A stretch of 64,000 nt of DNA from Acidihalobacter_A sp037381185 (GCF_037381185.1 NZ_JARRQY010000005.1:1-64000), one strand, 5' to 3'. Positions 27,060 to 36,185 are shown, numbered from the stretch's first letter. Notes: a model not told the origin generated them from the letters alone. Translations and numbers: made by a program.

Positions 27060-27706
27060 CACATCCACCCTTGCACGGCCTGTATGCCGTAACCGATAGC
27101 CGTCTGACATCCGGCGATAGGCTGCTCGAACGCGTCAGGGCAGCCCTACGCGGCGGCGCACGCTGGATCCAGTACCGCGACAAGAGCACAGATGCCCCCA
27201 GGCGTCTTGCCGAAGCGCGAGCCCTGGCGAAGCTCTGTCATGAACACGGCGCCGGCCTGATCGTTAACGACGACGTCGAACTCGCCGCCGCCAGCGGCGC
27301 CGACGGCGCGCATGTCGGACGCGAGGATACCGACCTGGAAAGCGCCCGCGCGCGTCTTGGCGCACAGGCGGTGATCGGGGTGTCCTGCTACAACCGGCTG
27401 GAGTTGGCCAAAGATGCAGCTGCAAGAGGCGCGGACTATGTCGCATTCGGCAGCGTGTTCCCCTCTCCGACCAAACCCGAGGCCGCACGTGCGGATCTCG
27501 ACCTGTTGCGCGAAGCCCGCGCGCGGCTCGCCTTGCCGATTTGCGCGATCGGCGGCATCGATGCCGACAACGCCGCGATCGTTGCGGCTACCGGCGTCGA
27601 TATGCTTGCGGTGATCAGCGGAGTGTTTGGTGAGGAGGATCCGGAAATTGCTGCCGGGGAGATTGTGCGGGCGATGGCAGCCGACATTGGCGTGCCAGGC
27701 TTGTAA
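27056..27706 (+). CDS. thiE: Thiamine-phosphate synthase (ThiE)
   Basis: Joins HMP-PP and thiazole phosphate to thiamine monophosphate. It has 216 residues, with GTG start overlapping thiD. GGARWIQYRDKSTDA, LIVNDDVELAAASGADGAHVG and YVAFGSVFPSPTKPEA match the TIM-barrel family. thiD-thiE form a two-gene operon followed by an AT-rich spacer and repeat R2. Confidence 0.95.
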   Translation: MTHPPLHGLYAVTDSRLTSGDRLLERVRAALRGGARWIQYRDKSTDAPRRLAEARALAKLCHEHGAGLIVNDDVELAAASGADGAHVGREDTDLESARARLGAQAVIGVSCYNRLELAKDAAARGADYVAFGSVFPSPTKPEAARADLDLLREARARLALPICAIGGIDADNAAIVAATGVDMLAVISGVFGEEDPEIAAGEIVRAMAADIGVPGL

Positions 27707-27748
27707 CTCAGGATTATTCTTTGATTTTGAAAGAATATAACTGGTTTA

Positions 27749-27763
27749 TTTTTAATATAAAAA
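27749..27763. promoter_or_regulatory. AT-rich inverted repeat after thiE
   Basis: TTTTTA-ATA-TAAAAA is a perfect 6-bp inverted repeat inside an AT-rich island (about 27710-27775) in otherwise GC-rich DNA. It might act as a bidirectional termination or protein-binding site. The whole 27707-28373 gap holds no gene: this island, repeat R2, and a hemL leader. Confidence 0.35.
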
Positions 27764-27848
27764 TCCGACTCTTCCATGGCCGCATCGAGAATAGTTCGGG
27801 CGCGACTTGACGTTTGGGGAATAGAACGCGCCCAAACCACCGAGTTAC

Positions 27849-28240
27849 GAATCAGCCAACTCAGAAAAACTCCGCTGTCGGACTCGCCATGTTTTGACGT
27901 TCGGTCCCCCTGATCGCTTGCCTCGCGGGCGTGCGCCTGGGCGGGGATGGCCGGCAGGACGCCGGCCAAGCAGCCCTTCGCAGGACGCGAATGGCTGCGG
28001 GCCCCGTTCAGGCGTGCGTTCGCGAGGTTGCCCGTCAGGGACAAGCGATCCGTGGGGTGCGTTTCTTTCGCCGGTTTCTTTGCGCACTCAAAGAAACCGG
28101 CTCGGGCGCGTCACCGATTCGGATCGAAACTCCACACTCCGAATCGCGCACGAAACGACCCCCAAAGCGCAGAACAATGCGCGATTTCCAAGCGGCCTCA
28201 AGCGAAACGCCAAACCCCGAATCGCGCCCCAAACCGACCC
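27849..28240 (+). repeat. Intergenic composite repeat, copy R2 (empty of the inner module)
   Basis: The unit begins with AATCAGC...CGGACTCGC and continues through TTTTGACGTTCGGTCCCCCTG. Hairpin H1 is TGGCCGGC-AGGAC-GCCGGCCA (27948-27968). Hairpin H2 is GCAGCC-C-TTCGC, loop AGGAC, GCGAA-T-GGCTGC (27970-27998). Hairpin H3 is CCGGTTTCTTTG, a 6-nt loop and CAAAGAAACCGG (28071-28100), followed by CTCGGGCGCGTCACC. The motif GAATCGCGCNCNAAAC follows at 28141 and 28219. At the point where R3 and R4 carry a 265-bp module, this copy has only CGATCCG. Confidence 0.85.
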
Positions 28241-28373
28241 CACTAGTCCAAGGATGACCTGCGGGGTCACGTACTGATTCACGCTTCCAGCTCAAGCACA
28301 CAGCAAACCATCACGCCCCGACACCCCCACCCGAACTGCTAAACTGCCCACCTGCACAACCAGGAGCCCCCCC

Positions 28374-29657
28374 ATGAGCAACACGCACACCCGCTTCGAA
28401 CGCGCCCAACAACATATACCAGGCGGCGTGAACTCGCCCGTCCGGGCGTTCAAAAGCGTCGGCGGCGAACCGCTTTTCATCGAACATGCCGAGGGCGCTT
28501 ACCTGTACGCCAGCGACGGCCGCGCCTACATCGACTACGTCGGCTCCTGGGGCCCCATGATCCTCGGCCACGCCCATCCAGAGGTGATCGCCGCCGTACA
28601 GGAAGCAGCCGCACGCGGCTTGTCCTTCGGCGCGCCGACCGAGTTGGAAACGCAGATGGCCGATCGCGTATGCGAACTCGTGCCCTCCATGGACATGGTG
28701 CGCATGGTCAACTCCGGCACCGAGGCGACCATGAGCGCCATTCGCCTGGCCCGCGGCTACACAGGGCGTGACAAGATTCTCAAATTCGAGGGCTGTTACC
28801 ACGGCCACGCCGACTCGCTGCTGGTCAAGGCCGGCTCCGGCGCACTGACCTTCGGCGTGCCGAACTCGCCCGGCGTGCCCGCCGCACTGGCCGAGCACAC
28901 CCTCACCCTGCCCTACAACGATCTGACCGCGGTAGAGGACACCTTCGCCCATCTCGGCGGACAGATCGCCTGCATCATCGTCGAGCCGGTCGCCGGCAAC
29001 ATGAACTGCGTGCCGCCCGAACCCGGCTTTCTGGAGGGCTTGCGCCGGGTGTGCGACGAATACGGTGCGCTGCTCATCCTCGACGAGGTCATGACCGGAT
29101 TTCGCGTCGCCCTGGGCGGCGCACAGGCTCTCTACGGCGTCACCCCGGATCTGACCACCTTGGGTAAAATCATCGGCGGTGGCATGCCGGTCGGTGCCTT
29201 CGGCGGACGGCGCGAGGTCATGGAACAGCTCGCGCCGCTCGGACCCGTCTATCAGGCGGGAACGCTGTCCGGCAACCCACTCGCAATGGCCGCCGGCCTC
29301 AAGACCCTTGAACTGATCTCTACGCCCGGCTTCCACGAACGCCTGACCGAAACCACCGCGCGCCTGCTGCGCGGTTTGGAAGCGGCGGCGACCGAGGCCG
29401 GTATCGCCCTGCGCACCAACCAAGTCGGCGCCATGTTCGGGCTATTCTTCACCGAGGCGCCGGCGGTGCGCGGCTTCGCCGACGTCATGACCTGCGACGC
29501 TGACCGCTTCCGTCTGTTCTTCCACGGCATGCTCGACGAAGGCGTCAACCTCGCGCCCTCGGCTTTCGAAGCCGGTTTCGCCTCGTCTGCACACGGCGAG
29601 GCCGAAATCGAGGCCACCATTGCCTCGGCACACCGCGCCTTCGCGGCAATGCGCTGA
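28374..29657 (+). CDS. hemL: Glutamate-1-semialdehyde 2,1-aminomutase (HemL)
   Basis: Makes 5-aminolevulinate from glutamate-1-semialdehyde in the C5 heme pathway. It has 427 residues, the usual length. The PLP lysine is in TTLGKIIGGGMPVGAFGG; NSGTEATMSAIRLARGYTGR and ILDEVMTGFRV are family signatures. A ribosome site (AGGAGC) lies 8 bases upstream. It is followed 7 bases later by a small pseudo-receiver gene. Confidence 0.97.
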   Translation: MSNTHTRFERAQQHIPGGVNSPVRAFKSVGGEPLFIEHAEGAYLYASDGRAYIDYVGSWGPMILGHAHPEVIAAVQEAAARGLSFGAPTELETQMADRVCELVPSMDMVRMVNSGTEATMSAIRLARGYTGRDKILKFEGCYHGHADSLLVKAGSGALTFGVPNSPGVPAALAEHTLTLPYNDLTAVEDTFAHLGGQIACIIVEPVAGNMNCVPPEPGFLEGLRRVCDEYGALLILDEVMTGFRVALGGAQALYGVTPDLTTLGKIIGGGMPVGAFGGRREVMEQLAPLGPVYQAGTLSGNPLAMAAGLKTLELISTPGFHERLTETTARLLRGLEAAATEAGIALRTNQVGAMFGLFFTEAPAVRGFADVMTCDADRFRLFFHGMLDEGVNLAPSAFEAGFASSAHGEAEIEATIASAHRAFAAMR

Positions 29658-29664
29658 TCCGCCC

Positions 29665-29982
29665 ATGCGCATCCGGCTGCATTGCAAGGATCTGATGACA
29701 CGCACGCGCCTGGGATCGCGCTGGCAAGCTGCCGGCGCCGACCTGTTGCGACCACACGCGAACGAAGCGCCCGACCTGATCGTCATCGATCTTGGCGAAC
29801 CTGATGCCGCGGAGACGCTTGCCGCCGAACGCATCCGTTATCCCGCGGCTCGTATTCTCGTTTTCGGCCCCCACGTCGAGGGTGAGGCCCTGCGCGCTGC
29901 CAAAGCCGCCGGCGCTGACGAGGCGGTGGTGCGCGGCAAGGTTGCCGAGCGCGTGCTCGGACGCCTGCACGAAGCGGACTGA
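29665..29982 (+). CDS. Receiver-like domain protein (stand-alone, degenerate)
   Basis: A 105-residue protein resembling a CheY-type receiver: APDLIVIDLGEPDAAE carries the phospho-acceptor-like Asp, and ILVFGPHVEGEALRAAKAAGADEAVVRG looks like the beta4-alpha4-beta5 part. The usual N-terminal acidic pair is absent (it starts MRIRLHCKD), so phosphorylation is doubtful. It may be translated with hemL, 7 bases upstream. Function unknown. Confidence 0.6.
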   Translation: MRIRLHCKDLMTRTRLGSRWQAAGADLLRPHANEAPDLIVIDLGEPDAAETLAAERIRYPAARILVFGPHVEGEALRAAKAAGADEAVVRGKVAERVLGRLHEAD

Positions 29983-30044
29983 AGGAGCGAACCCGCTCGG
30001 CGCTCAGCGCAGAACAGGGACAGATTGACGGCACCGAACCCGAT

Positions 30045-31562
30045 TCAGTGCCCACCTAGCCCCTTCGCCAAACGCGCCAGGATGCGTATCCCCGGCTCGA
30101 TGCGTTCGATTTCGATGGACGAAAAGCCGAAACGGATGAAACGACCGTCCTGATCGTCGCGGTAGAAGAACGGATCGCCGTTCTCGATCAGTACGTCCTC
30201 GGCCAGCGCCGCGGCCGCCAGCCCCCGCCCGTCGATCCCCTCGGGCAACCTCGCCCACACCACGGAACCGCCCCCGGGGCGACGGAACTCGATCGCCGGC
30301 CAATGCTCGACCAGCGCGTCGGACAGCCGCTGTGCGCGTTCGGCCAGGGTCTGCCGGGTACGCACGATCAGCTTGTCGTAGTGCCCTTGCGCGACGAACA
30401 GCGCCAGGGTGCGCTGATTGTTGGACGAAGGATGGCGGATCATGAGGCGCCGCAAGCTCCGCAACGCGGCGATCAACTGCTCGTCGGCCACGATGTAACC
30501 GATGCGCAACCCGGGCGAGATGATCTTCGACATGCTACCGACGTAGATCACGCGGTCGTTCCGGTCGATGGCCTTGAGCGCCGGCAGCGGCTGCCCCTGA
30601 TACTGGGTTTCCGCGTCGTAGTCGTCCTCGATGATCACCCGGTCGTGCCGTTCGGCCATCTGCAGCAGCTCCAGACGCCGCGCGGTAGCCATGGTCACGC
30701 CGCTCGGACACTGGTGGCTGGGCGTGCAATAGAGATACTGGCACTCGGCTAGGCGCGCATCCGGCCGCATACCCTGCTCGTCCAGCTCGGCGGGCACGAT
30801 CCGCGCCTGCCGGCGCAGGAAGATGTTGCGAGCGTCCATATAGCCGGGCTCCTCGAAACCCACGGCCATGCCGCGCGCGATCAACGCCTCGGCGAGCAGG
30901 AACAAGGCCTGCTGTGCGCCCACGGTAAGCAGAATCTGCGCCGGCTTGGCGGCGATGCCGCGCCGCGGCAGCACGCGGCGGATCAGCTGTTCGACCAGTA
31001 CTTCGTCGTCCTGCTCCACGGCATCCGACGCCCAGCCGTGAATCTGCCCCACGCTCAACGCGAGCCGGCTGCACTCGCGCCATTCGGCGACCGGAAAGAA
31101 TTTCGGATCGAACTGCCCGTATACGAAGGTATAGCGATAGCGCTGCCAGTCCGGCGTCTTGTGCAACCACTTGCCTGCGAGCGCGGTATCCAGCAGACGC
31201 GAGGGCCAGTCCGGCGCATCCTGCCCGGCGCGTTCCGCCGCCGGCGCTTCGAAACGCGGCGCAGCGTCTTCGCGCGCGGCGACGAAATAGCCGCTGCGCG
31301 GCTTGGCGACCAGGTAGCCGTCGAAGACCAGCTGCTCCAGCGTCAGCACCACGGTGTTGCGCGCGACCTTGAGCATGGCGGCCAGCTCGCGGCTGGAAGG
31401 CAGGCGCACGCCGGAGCGCAACGCGCCGTTGAGGATGGCGCCGACGATCGCGGCGCGCAGCTGGCTCTGCAGCGTGGCGCCGTCGTGGCGCAGTTCCGGC
31501 AGTAGCTGCTGCCAGAAAAGCGCATGCGGCGCCGCGCGTTCGGAACGTCCGGTCTTCTCCAC
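30045..31562 (-). CDS. tauR: MocR/GntR-type transcriptional regulator, TauR-like
   Basis: A 505-residue MocR protein: N-terminal winged HTH (about 20-90, with GVRLPSSRELAAMLKVARNT) fused to an aminotransferase-fold effector domain with PLP lysine in YVGSMSKIISPGLRIGY. TauR of Rhodobacter capsulatus, a PLP-dependent activator of taurine genes, has this architecture. The divergent tpa, isfE and tauABC genes support the call, but it rests on context. It probably binds the 90-base spacer to tpa. Confidence 0.8.
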   Translation of the reverse strand: MEKTGRSERAAPHALFWQQLLPELRHDGATLQSQLRAAIVGAILNGALRSGVRLPSSRELAAMLKVARNTVVLTLEQLVFDGYLVAKPRSGYFVAAREDAAPRFEAPAAERAGQDAPDWPSRLLDTALAGKWLHKTPDWQRYRYTFVYGQFDPKFFPVAEWRECSRLALSVGQIHGWASDAVEQDDEVLVEQLIRRVLPRRGIAAKPAQILLTVGAQQALFLLAEALIARGMAVGFEEPGYMDARNIFLRRQARIVPAELDEQGMRPDARLAECQYLYCTPSHQCPSGVTMATARRLELLQMAERHDRVIIEDDYDAETQYQGQPLPALKAIDRNDRVIYVGSMSKIISPGLRIGYIVADEQLIAALRSLRRLMIRHPSSNNQRTLALFVAQGHYDKLIVRTRQTLAERAQRLSDALVEHWPAIEFRRPGGGSVVWARLPEGIDGRGLAAAALAEDVLIENGDPFFYRDDQDGRFIRFGFSSIEIERIEPGIRILARLAKGLGGH

Positions 31563-31652
31563 GCTCTGGCCTCACGGATTGTTCGAACTGGCATTATGCA
31601 TGAGTCCAGATCGTCTGCGAGCATGCTCGGCAATCACGTCAAGGAGGTCGTC
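31563..31652. promoter_or_regulatory. tauR-tpa divergent control region
   Basis: CTGG occurs at 31566 and 31588 (22 bases apart, two helical turns), and GTCCAG, the inverse of CTGGAC, at 31604. As far as I recall, TauR sites in Rhodobacter contain repeated CTGGAC-like boxes. The tpa ribosome site AAGGAGG is at 31641-31647. Confidence 0.4.
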
Positions 31653-32990
31653 ATGAGCGCCGTACACCCGATCGACAGCAACGTTTCAGCCCCGCTCGGC
31701 ACGCAGCAGTGGCTGCCCTTCACGCCGAACCGCGACTTCCTCGCCGATCCGAAGCTGTTCGCCTCCGCCGCGCGCCAGTACTACTACGACGCGAACGGCA
31801 AGCCGATCCTGGACGCCAGCTCCGGCCTGTTCACCACCCCGGCCGGCCACGGCCGCAAGGAAATCGCCGAGGCCGTCTACGCGCAGCTGCTGCAGCTGGA
31901 TTTCTGCCCCAGCTTCACCCGCGCGCACACCGGCTCCTTCGCGCTCGCCGAACGCCTAACCGCCATGCTGCCCGAGCCGCTGAACCATGTCTTCTTCGTC
32001 AGCTCAGGCTCGGAAGCGGTCGACACCGCGATGAAGGTGAGCATCGCCTACCAGCGCGCGCGCAAGGAGCACTCGCGCACGATGTTCGTGTCGCGCGAAC
32101 GCGCCTATCACGGCGTGAATCTCGGCGGCACCGCACTGTCCGGCATCGTCAACAACCGCCGCAGCTTCGGCAGCCTGGTGTCCGGCGTCGCGCACATGCG
32201 CCACACCTGGCTGCCCGAGCAGCGCATGCAGCTGGGCCAGCCTACGGTCGGCGCCGAACTGGCCGACGACCTGCTGCGCCTTATCCAACTCCACGGTGCC
32301 GAGAACATCGCCGCTTGCGTGGTCGAGCCGATCGCCGGCTCGACCGGCACCCTGGTGCCGCCGGCCGGCTACCTCGAGCGCCTGCGTGAACTGTGCAGCG
32401 CACACGGCATCCTGCTGGTGTTCGACGAGGTCATCACCGGCTTCGGACGCACCGGTGAAGCCTTCGCCGCGCAAAGCTTCAGCGTCGTCCCCGACATCGT
32501 CACCATGGCCAAGGCGCTCACCAACGGCGCGATCCCGATGGCCGCCGTCGCCGTCTCCGACGAGGTCTACCGCAGCATCGTCGAGTCCGCCCCGGAAGGC
32601 GCCATCGAGTTCTTTCACGGCTACACCTGGTCCGGTCATCCGGTGGCGTGCGCCGCCGCCCTGGCCACGCAGGATATCTACGCCGACGAAGACCTGTTCA
32701 CTCGCGGCCGCAGACTCTCGCCCTATTTCCTGGAGCAGCTGAGCACGCTGGGCGACCTGCCGATGGTGTTCGACGTGCGCGGCTACGGCCTGCTCGCCGG
32801 CGTCGAGGTCCGCTCCGACGGCAAGCCCGGGAGGCGCGGCCACCTGCTGCAGAAACGCCTGTTCGAACAAGGACTGCACCTCAAGGCCACCGGCGACACC
32901 GCTATTCTCGCGCCGTCGATGATCTTCGAGCGCGAAGACGTCGACCGCATGATCACAACGCTGCGTGACGTGCTCGGCACGTTGGACTGA
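31653..32990 (+). CDS. tpa: Class III omega-aminotransferase, likely taurine-pyruvate aminotransferase (Tpa)
   Basis: A 445-residue PLP enzyme starting at ATG 31653 behind AAGGAGG. Family marks are VFFVSSGSEAVDTAMKVS, LLVFDEVITGFGRTGE, the PLP lysine in MAKALTNGAIPMAAV and HGYTWSGHPVACAAALA. By sequence alone it could be a beta-alanine- or omega-amino-acid-pyruvate aminotransferase. The taurine assignment (product sulfoacetaldehyde plus alanine) comes from the surrounding tauR, isfDE-like and tauABC genes. Confidence 0.82.
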   Translation: MSAVHPIDSNVSAPLGTQQWLPFTPNRDFLADPKLFASAARQYYYDANGKPILDASSGLFTTPAGHGRKEIAEAVYAQLLQLDFCPSFTRAHTGSFALAERLTAMLPEPLNHVFFVSSGSEAVDTAMKVSIAYQRARKEHSRTMFVSRERAYHGVNLGGTALSGIVNNRRSFGSLVSGVAHMRHTWLPEQRMQLGQPTVGAELADDLLRLIQLHGAENIAACVVEPIAGSTGTLVPPAGYLERLRELCSAHGILLVFDEVITGFGRTGEAFAAQSFSVVPDIVTMAKALTNGAIPMAAVAVSDEVYRSIVESAPEGAIEFFHGYTWSGHPVACAAALATQDIYADEDLFTRGRRLSPYFLEQLSTLGDLPMVFDVRGYGLLAGVEVRSDGKPGRRGHLLQKRLFEQGLHLKATGDTAILAPSMIFEREDVDRMITTLRDVLGTLD

Positions 32991-32994
32991 GGCG

Positions 32995-33744
32995 ATGAAT
33001 GTTCTGGTGACCGACGCAACCGCCGGATTCGGGCGTGCCATCGCCCTGCAACTCGCTGCCGCCGGGCACATCGTGGTAGCGCTCGGCCGCCGCCGCGAGC
33101 GGCTCGAACAATTGGCAGCCTAAGTGGACGGCAAAATCGTCATGCGCCAGATGGATGTCAGGCGGCGCGACGCCGTCGCAGACGTCATCGCCGGAATCGA
33201 GCACAGCGTCGGCCCGACCGACTTACTGATCAACAACGCCGGCCTGGCGCCCGGTCTGGAACCCGCCCAACACGTCGCGCCCGACGACTGGGAAGCCATG
33301 GTCAACACCAACGTCAAGGGCCTGCTCTACTGCACTCACGCCGTGCTGCCCGGCATGGTCGAACGAGACTGCGGCTACATCATCAACCTCGGCTCAATCG
33401 CCAGCAGCTATCCCTATCCCGGCAGCCAGATGTACGGCGCCAGCAAAGCCTTCGCGCACCAGGTCAGTCTGAACCTGCGCGCCGACCTGGTCGGCAGCCG
33501 CATCCGCGTGAACTGCATCGAGCCCGGCCTATGCGGCGGCACCGGATTCTCGGTCACGCGCTGCAAGGGCGACATCGGCAAGACCGACGACGTCTATCGC
33601 AGCACCGAACCGCTCACCGCGGAAGACATCGCGCAGATCGTCGGCTGCCTGATCGCCCTGCCCGCGCACGTCAACGTAAATTACCTGGAACTGATGCCGA
33701 CCTGCCAGGCCTTCGCGCCCTTCTCCGCCGCCCGCTCCGCCTGA
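32995..33744 (+). pseudogene. isfD: Short-chain dehydrogenase, likely sulfoacetaldehyde reductase (IsfD), with in-frame stop
   Basis: The reading frame from ATG 32995 to 33744 would give a normal 249-residue SDR, but codon 43 (33121-33123) is TAA. The two parts are in the same frame: MNVLVTDATAGFGRAIALQL before it, and NNAGLAPG, INLGSIAS (catalytic Ser), YGASKAF (Tyr and Lys) after it. The cofactor motif expected as TGATxGFG reads TDATAGFG, so the first glycine is also lost. A GTG at 33124 could restart translation but would lack the NADP-binding strand. Expected role: reduce sulfoacetaldehyde to isethionate. Sequencing error is possible for the stop. Confidence 0.82.
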
Positions 33745-33749
33745 AGGCG

Positions 33750-34490
33750 ATGGCGCACGCCCTGCTTCCCAACGCCACGACGCTACTCGCGCTCGCACTG
33801 GTCAGTCTCGCCGCCGGGCTGATCAAGGGTCTGTCCGGTTTCGGCGCAGCGCTGGTCATGGCGCCGTTCTTTGGTCTGCTGCTTGGTCCGCACGCCTCGG
33901 TCGCGCTCATCGTACTCATCCACGCCTTCACCTCCCGGCAGGGCTCCGCCGCCTGGCGCGGACAGATTCACTGGCCGCCGATCCTCGGTCTGGCCGTTCT
34001 GGCCGTCGGTTTCGACATCCTCTGTACCCATGTCGTCGCCCAGTTCGACCCCGACACACTGCGCCGCATCACCGGTCTGCTTGTTATGGCTCTCGCCGCC
34101 CTGCACACCTGGGGCATCCGCTGGACGCATCGCGGCGGCGCGGCGCCGACCCTGCTTGCCGGCGCTGCATGCGGAACGTTCATGTCCTTCGCCGGCCTGG
34201 GCGGACCGCCGGCCCTGTATTACTTCGACGGTCTGGTAAAGGATCCAGCGCGCTTGCGCGCGCATCTGCTCGCCTTTTTCATGATTCTGTTCGTCGCCAC
34301 AGCCGGCTTACTGGCCGTTCAAGGCGTCCTGACTCCGGAACTCTGCGCACTCGCCCTGCTACTGGTGCCACCGTTCTATCTCGGTAACCGTCTCGGCGAA
34401 CATGGTTTTCAGCGACTGCCCTCCAGGCACTTCAAGCACTTCATCGGCGTAATCCTGATCGGTTCCGGACTGAGTGCCTGGTGGCTGTAA
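33750..34490 (+). CDS. isfE: TauE/SafE-family permease, likely isethionate exporter (IsfE)
   Basis: A 246-residue membrane protein with about eight hydrophobic segments and the TauE/DUF81 marks LIKGLSGFGAALVMAPF and GTFMSFAGLGGPPALYYF. In Chromohalobacter salexigens an IsfE exporter of this family is encoded next to IsfD and exports isethionate made from taurine. Position right after the isfD-like gene (5 bases) supports the same role. Other TauE members carry sulfite or sulfoacetate. Confidence 0.8.
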   Translation: MAHALLPNATTLLALALVSLAAGLIKGLSGFGAALVMAPFFGLLLGPHASVALIVLIHAFTSRQGSAAWRGQIHWPPILGLAVLAVGFDILCTHVVAQFDPDTLRRITGLLVMALAALHTWGIRWTHRGGAAPTLLAGAACGTFMSFAGLGGPPALYYFDGLVKDPARLRAHLLAFFMILFVATAGLLAVQGVLTPELCALALLLVPPFYLGNRLGEHGFQRLPSRHFKHFIGVILIGSGLSAWWL

Positions 34491-34664
34491 GGGCGCACCC
34501 CTATGGTGCGTACCTCAGGCCTTCGCCCCAAAACCCTCCACTCCTGACTCTGGCACCAAACGCCGCCCGATCGATTCTACGATGGCTGCCGACTCCCCCG
34601 GCAGACGCTCTGCAGTCGAATTCGCCCCAGCGTTAAACAGACCTCTACAACATCGCGAAGATAG

Positions 34665-34682
34665 AAATCAATGCATTGATTT
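34665..34682. promoter_or_regulatory. 18-bp perfect palindrome upstream of tauA
   Basis: AAATCAATGCATTGATTT is a perfect palindrome at the left edge of an AT-rich island (34661-34720). A TAAAAT box lies about 14 bases further on. The 34491-34869 gap has no gene; this is its most marked feature and a good operator candidate for tauABC. The tauR-tpa spacer also contains ATGCAT, but only in a weak context. Confidence 0.5.
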
Positions 34683-34869
34683 AAATATAAAAATTAAAAT
34701 ACAGCTACACTTTATCCATCTTCCTCGAACACATTCCCACGCCGCCAACTGGTTCATCATTTTCATCGAACTGGACCCAAGACCTGGCTTAGCATCTGCA
34801 GCTGACCACCCGTGCAAATGATCGCATCGCGCTCTGATGTTCAACGAACCGAGCCAAAGAGGTATGGGC

Positions 34870-36009
34870 ATGAAAACTGAAGACCGCACCAGCAACGCAC
34901 CACCCGACCGCAGCAAGAGAGGACTCGGCAAAATGCTCGCCATGTTCGGCAGACGAAACGCGAAATTGAACACCGATTCCCACTCTGCACCGAAGCAATA
35001 CGGTGTGCTACGTCTTGCTACGCATGCGGGCCTGGCCGCGATCTGCATGGCCGGCCTCGCCGGCCAGCCCGCCCTGGCCGGCGACAAGGTGGTCGATATC
35101 GGCTATCAGCTGATGGTGAATCCGTGGAAAGTCGCCATCGCCGACCACGCTTTCGAGAAGGCGACCGGCTACACGATCCACTGGCATCAATTCAGCTCCG
35201 GCGGACAAGCGATCAAGGCCCTGGCTTCGGGAGCCATCCAGATAACCAGTGCCGGTTCGGTGCCGATTGCCGCCGCCGTATCCAACGGCCTGCCGGTCCA
35301 GCTGTTCTGGATACTCGAAGGCATCGGCTCCAACGAGGAACTCGTCGTGCGCAACGGCGCCGGGATCGCGTCACCCAAGGATCTTGCCGGCAAACCCATC
35401 GGCGTACCGGTCGGCTCGACGTCCGATCTCGACCTCTATTACGCGCTGAAGCAATGGGGCGTGCAGGCCAGGGTTCTGGACATGCAGCCCGACGCCATCG
35501 TCGCCGGCTGGACGCGAGGCGACATCGACGCCGCCTTCGTATGGGACCCGGCCCTGAGCCGCATCAAACGTACCGGCAAGGTCATGATCACCTCGGGACA
35601 GATCTGCGAGAAATCCGGCATCTGCACCTATGACGGGCTCGCGGTGGACAAGAACTGGGCCGCCAAGCATCCGCAGTTCATGACCGCCTTCGTCAAGGTG
35701 CTCGGCGAGTACTATGCGAAGTACAATGACAACCCCGGCGCCTGGACGCCCGGTTCGGCAATGGTGTCCAAAATCGTCAAACTCAACGGCGCCAATCCGA
35801 AGGACGTGCCGGGGATTTTGAAGGGCTACATCTTCCCCGACCTCAAGCAGCAGGTTTCCACGACCTGGCTGGGAGCCAACGCCGGCAAGAGCATGGCCAT
35901 CAGCGCCAAGTTCCTCTCGGAAATCGGCCAACTGGGCCAGCCTGGGTCGGACGCCAAGTATTCCGCCGCGGTCACCACGGAGTGGGTGGACAAAGCCTTG
36001 GCCCAGTGA
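34870..36009 (+). CDS. tauA: Taurine ABC transporter substrate-binding protein (TauA)
   Basis: Periplasmic taurine-binding protein of the SsuA/THI5-like family, 379 residues from ATG 34870 (GAGG 7 bases upstream). The binding domain begins at DKVVDIGYQLMVNPWKVAIA and includes SGAIQITSAGSVPIAAAVS and GDIDAAFVWDPALSRIK, which match TauA closely. The N terminus is unusual: about 45 charged residues precede the hydrophobic signal (HAGLAAICMAGLAGQPALAG). The true start may be internal, for example at MLAMFGRR. Confidence 0.9.
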   Translation: MKTEDRTSNAPPDRSKRGLGKMLAMFGRRNAKLNTDSHSAPKQYGVLRLATHAGLAAICMAGLAGQPALAGDKVVDIGYQLMVNPWKVAIADHAFEKATGYTIHWHQFSSGGQAIKALASGAIQITSAGSVPIAAAVSNGLPVQLFWILEGIGSNEELVVRNGAGIASPKDLAGKPIGVPVGSTSDLDLYYALKQWGVQARVLDMQPDAIVAGWTRGDIDAAFVWDPALSRIKRTGKVMITSGQICEKSGICTYDGLAVDKNWAAKHPQFMTAFVKVLGEYYAKYNDNPGAWTPGSAMVSKIVKLNGANPKDVPGILKGYIFPDLKQQVSTTWLGANAGKSMAISAKFLSEIGQLGQPGSDAKYSAAVTTEWVDKALAQ

Positions 36010-36185
36010 ACGCGCGAAACCGTGCGGGGGCGCGAGGATGCAGCCGCGCGGGCGCGGAGTCGCACGGCGCCGGCGACGCAGCCGACAAAGTTTGAAACGC
36101 GAGCCGCACACGGGAGTCCGTCACGCGTGAGATCAACGTTCGCTCGACCTTACCCGTTACCAGTCCATACGCTCAGGAGCCGCGC

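Noticed and set aside
27845..28301. Several 60-130 codon frames between thiE and hemL on both strands
   Set aside because: They overlap each other in R2 and have no ribosome sites or recognisable protein features.
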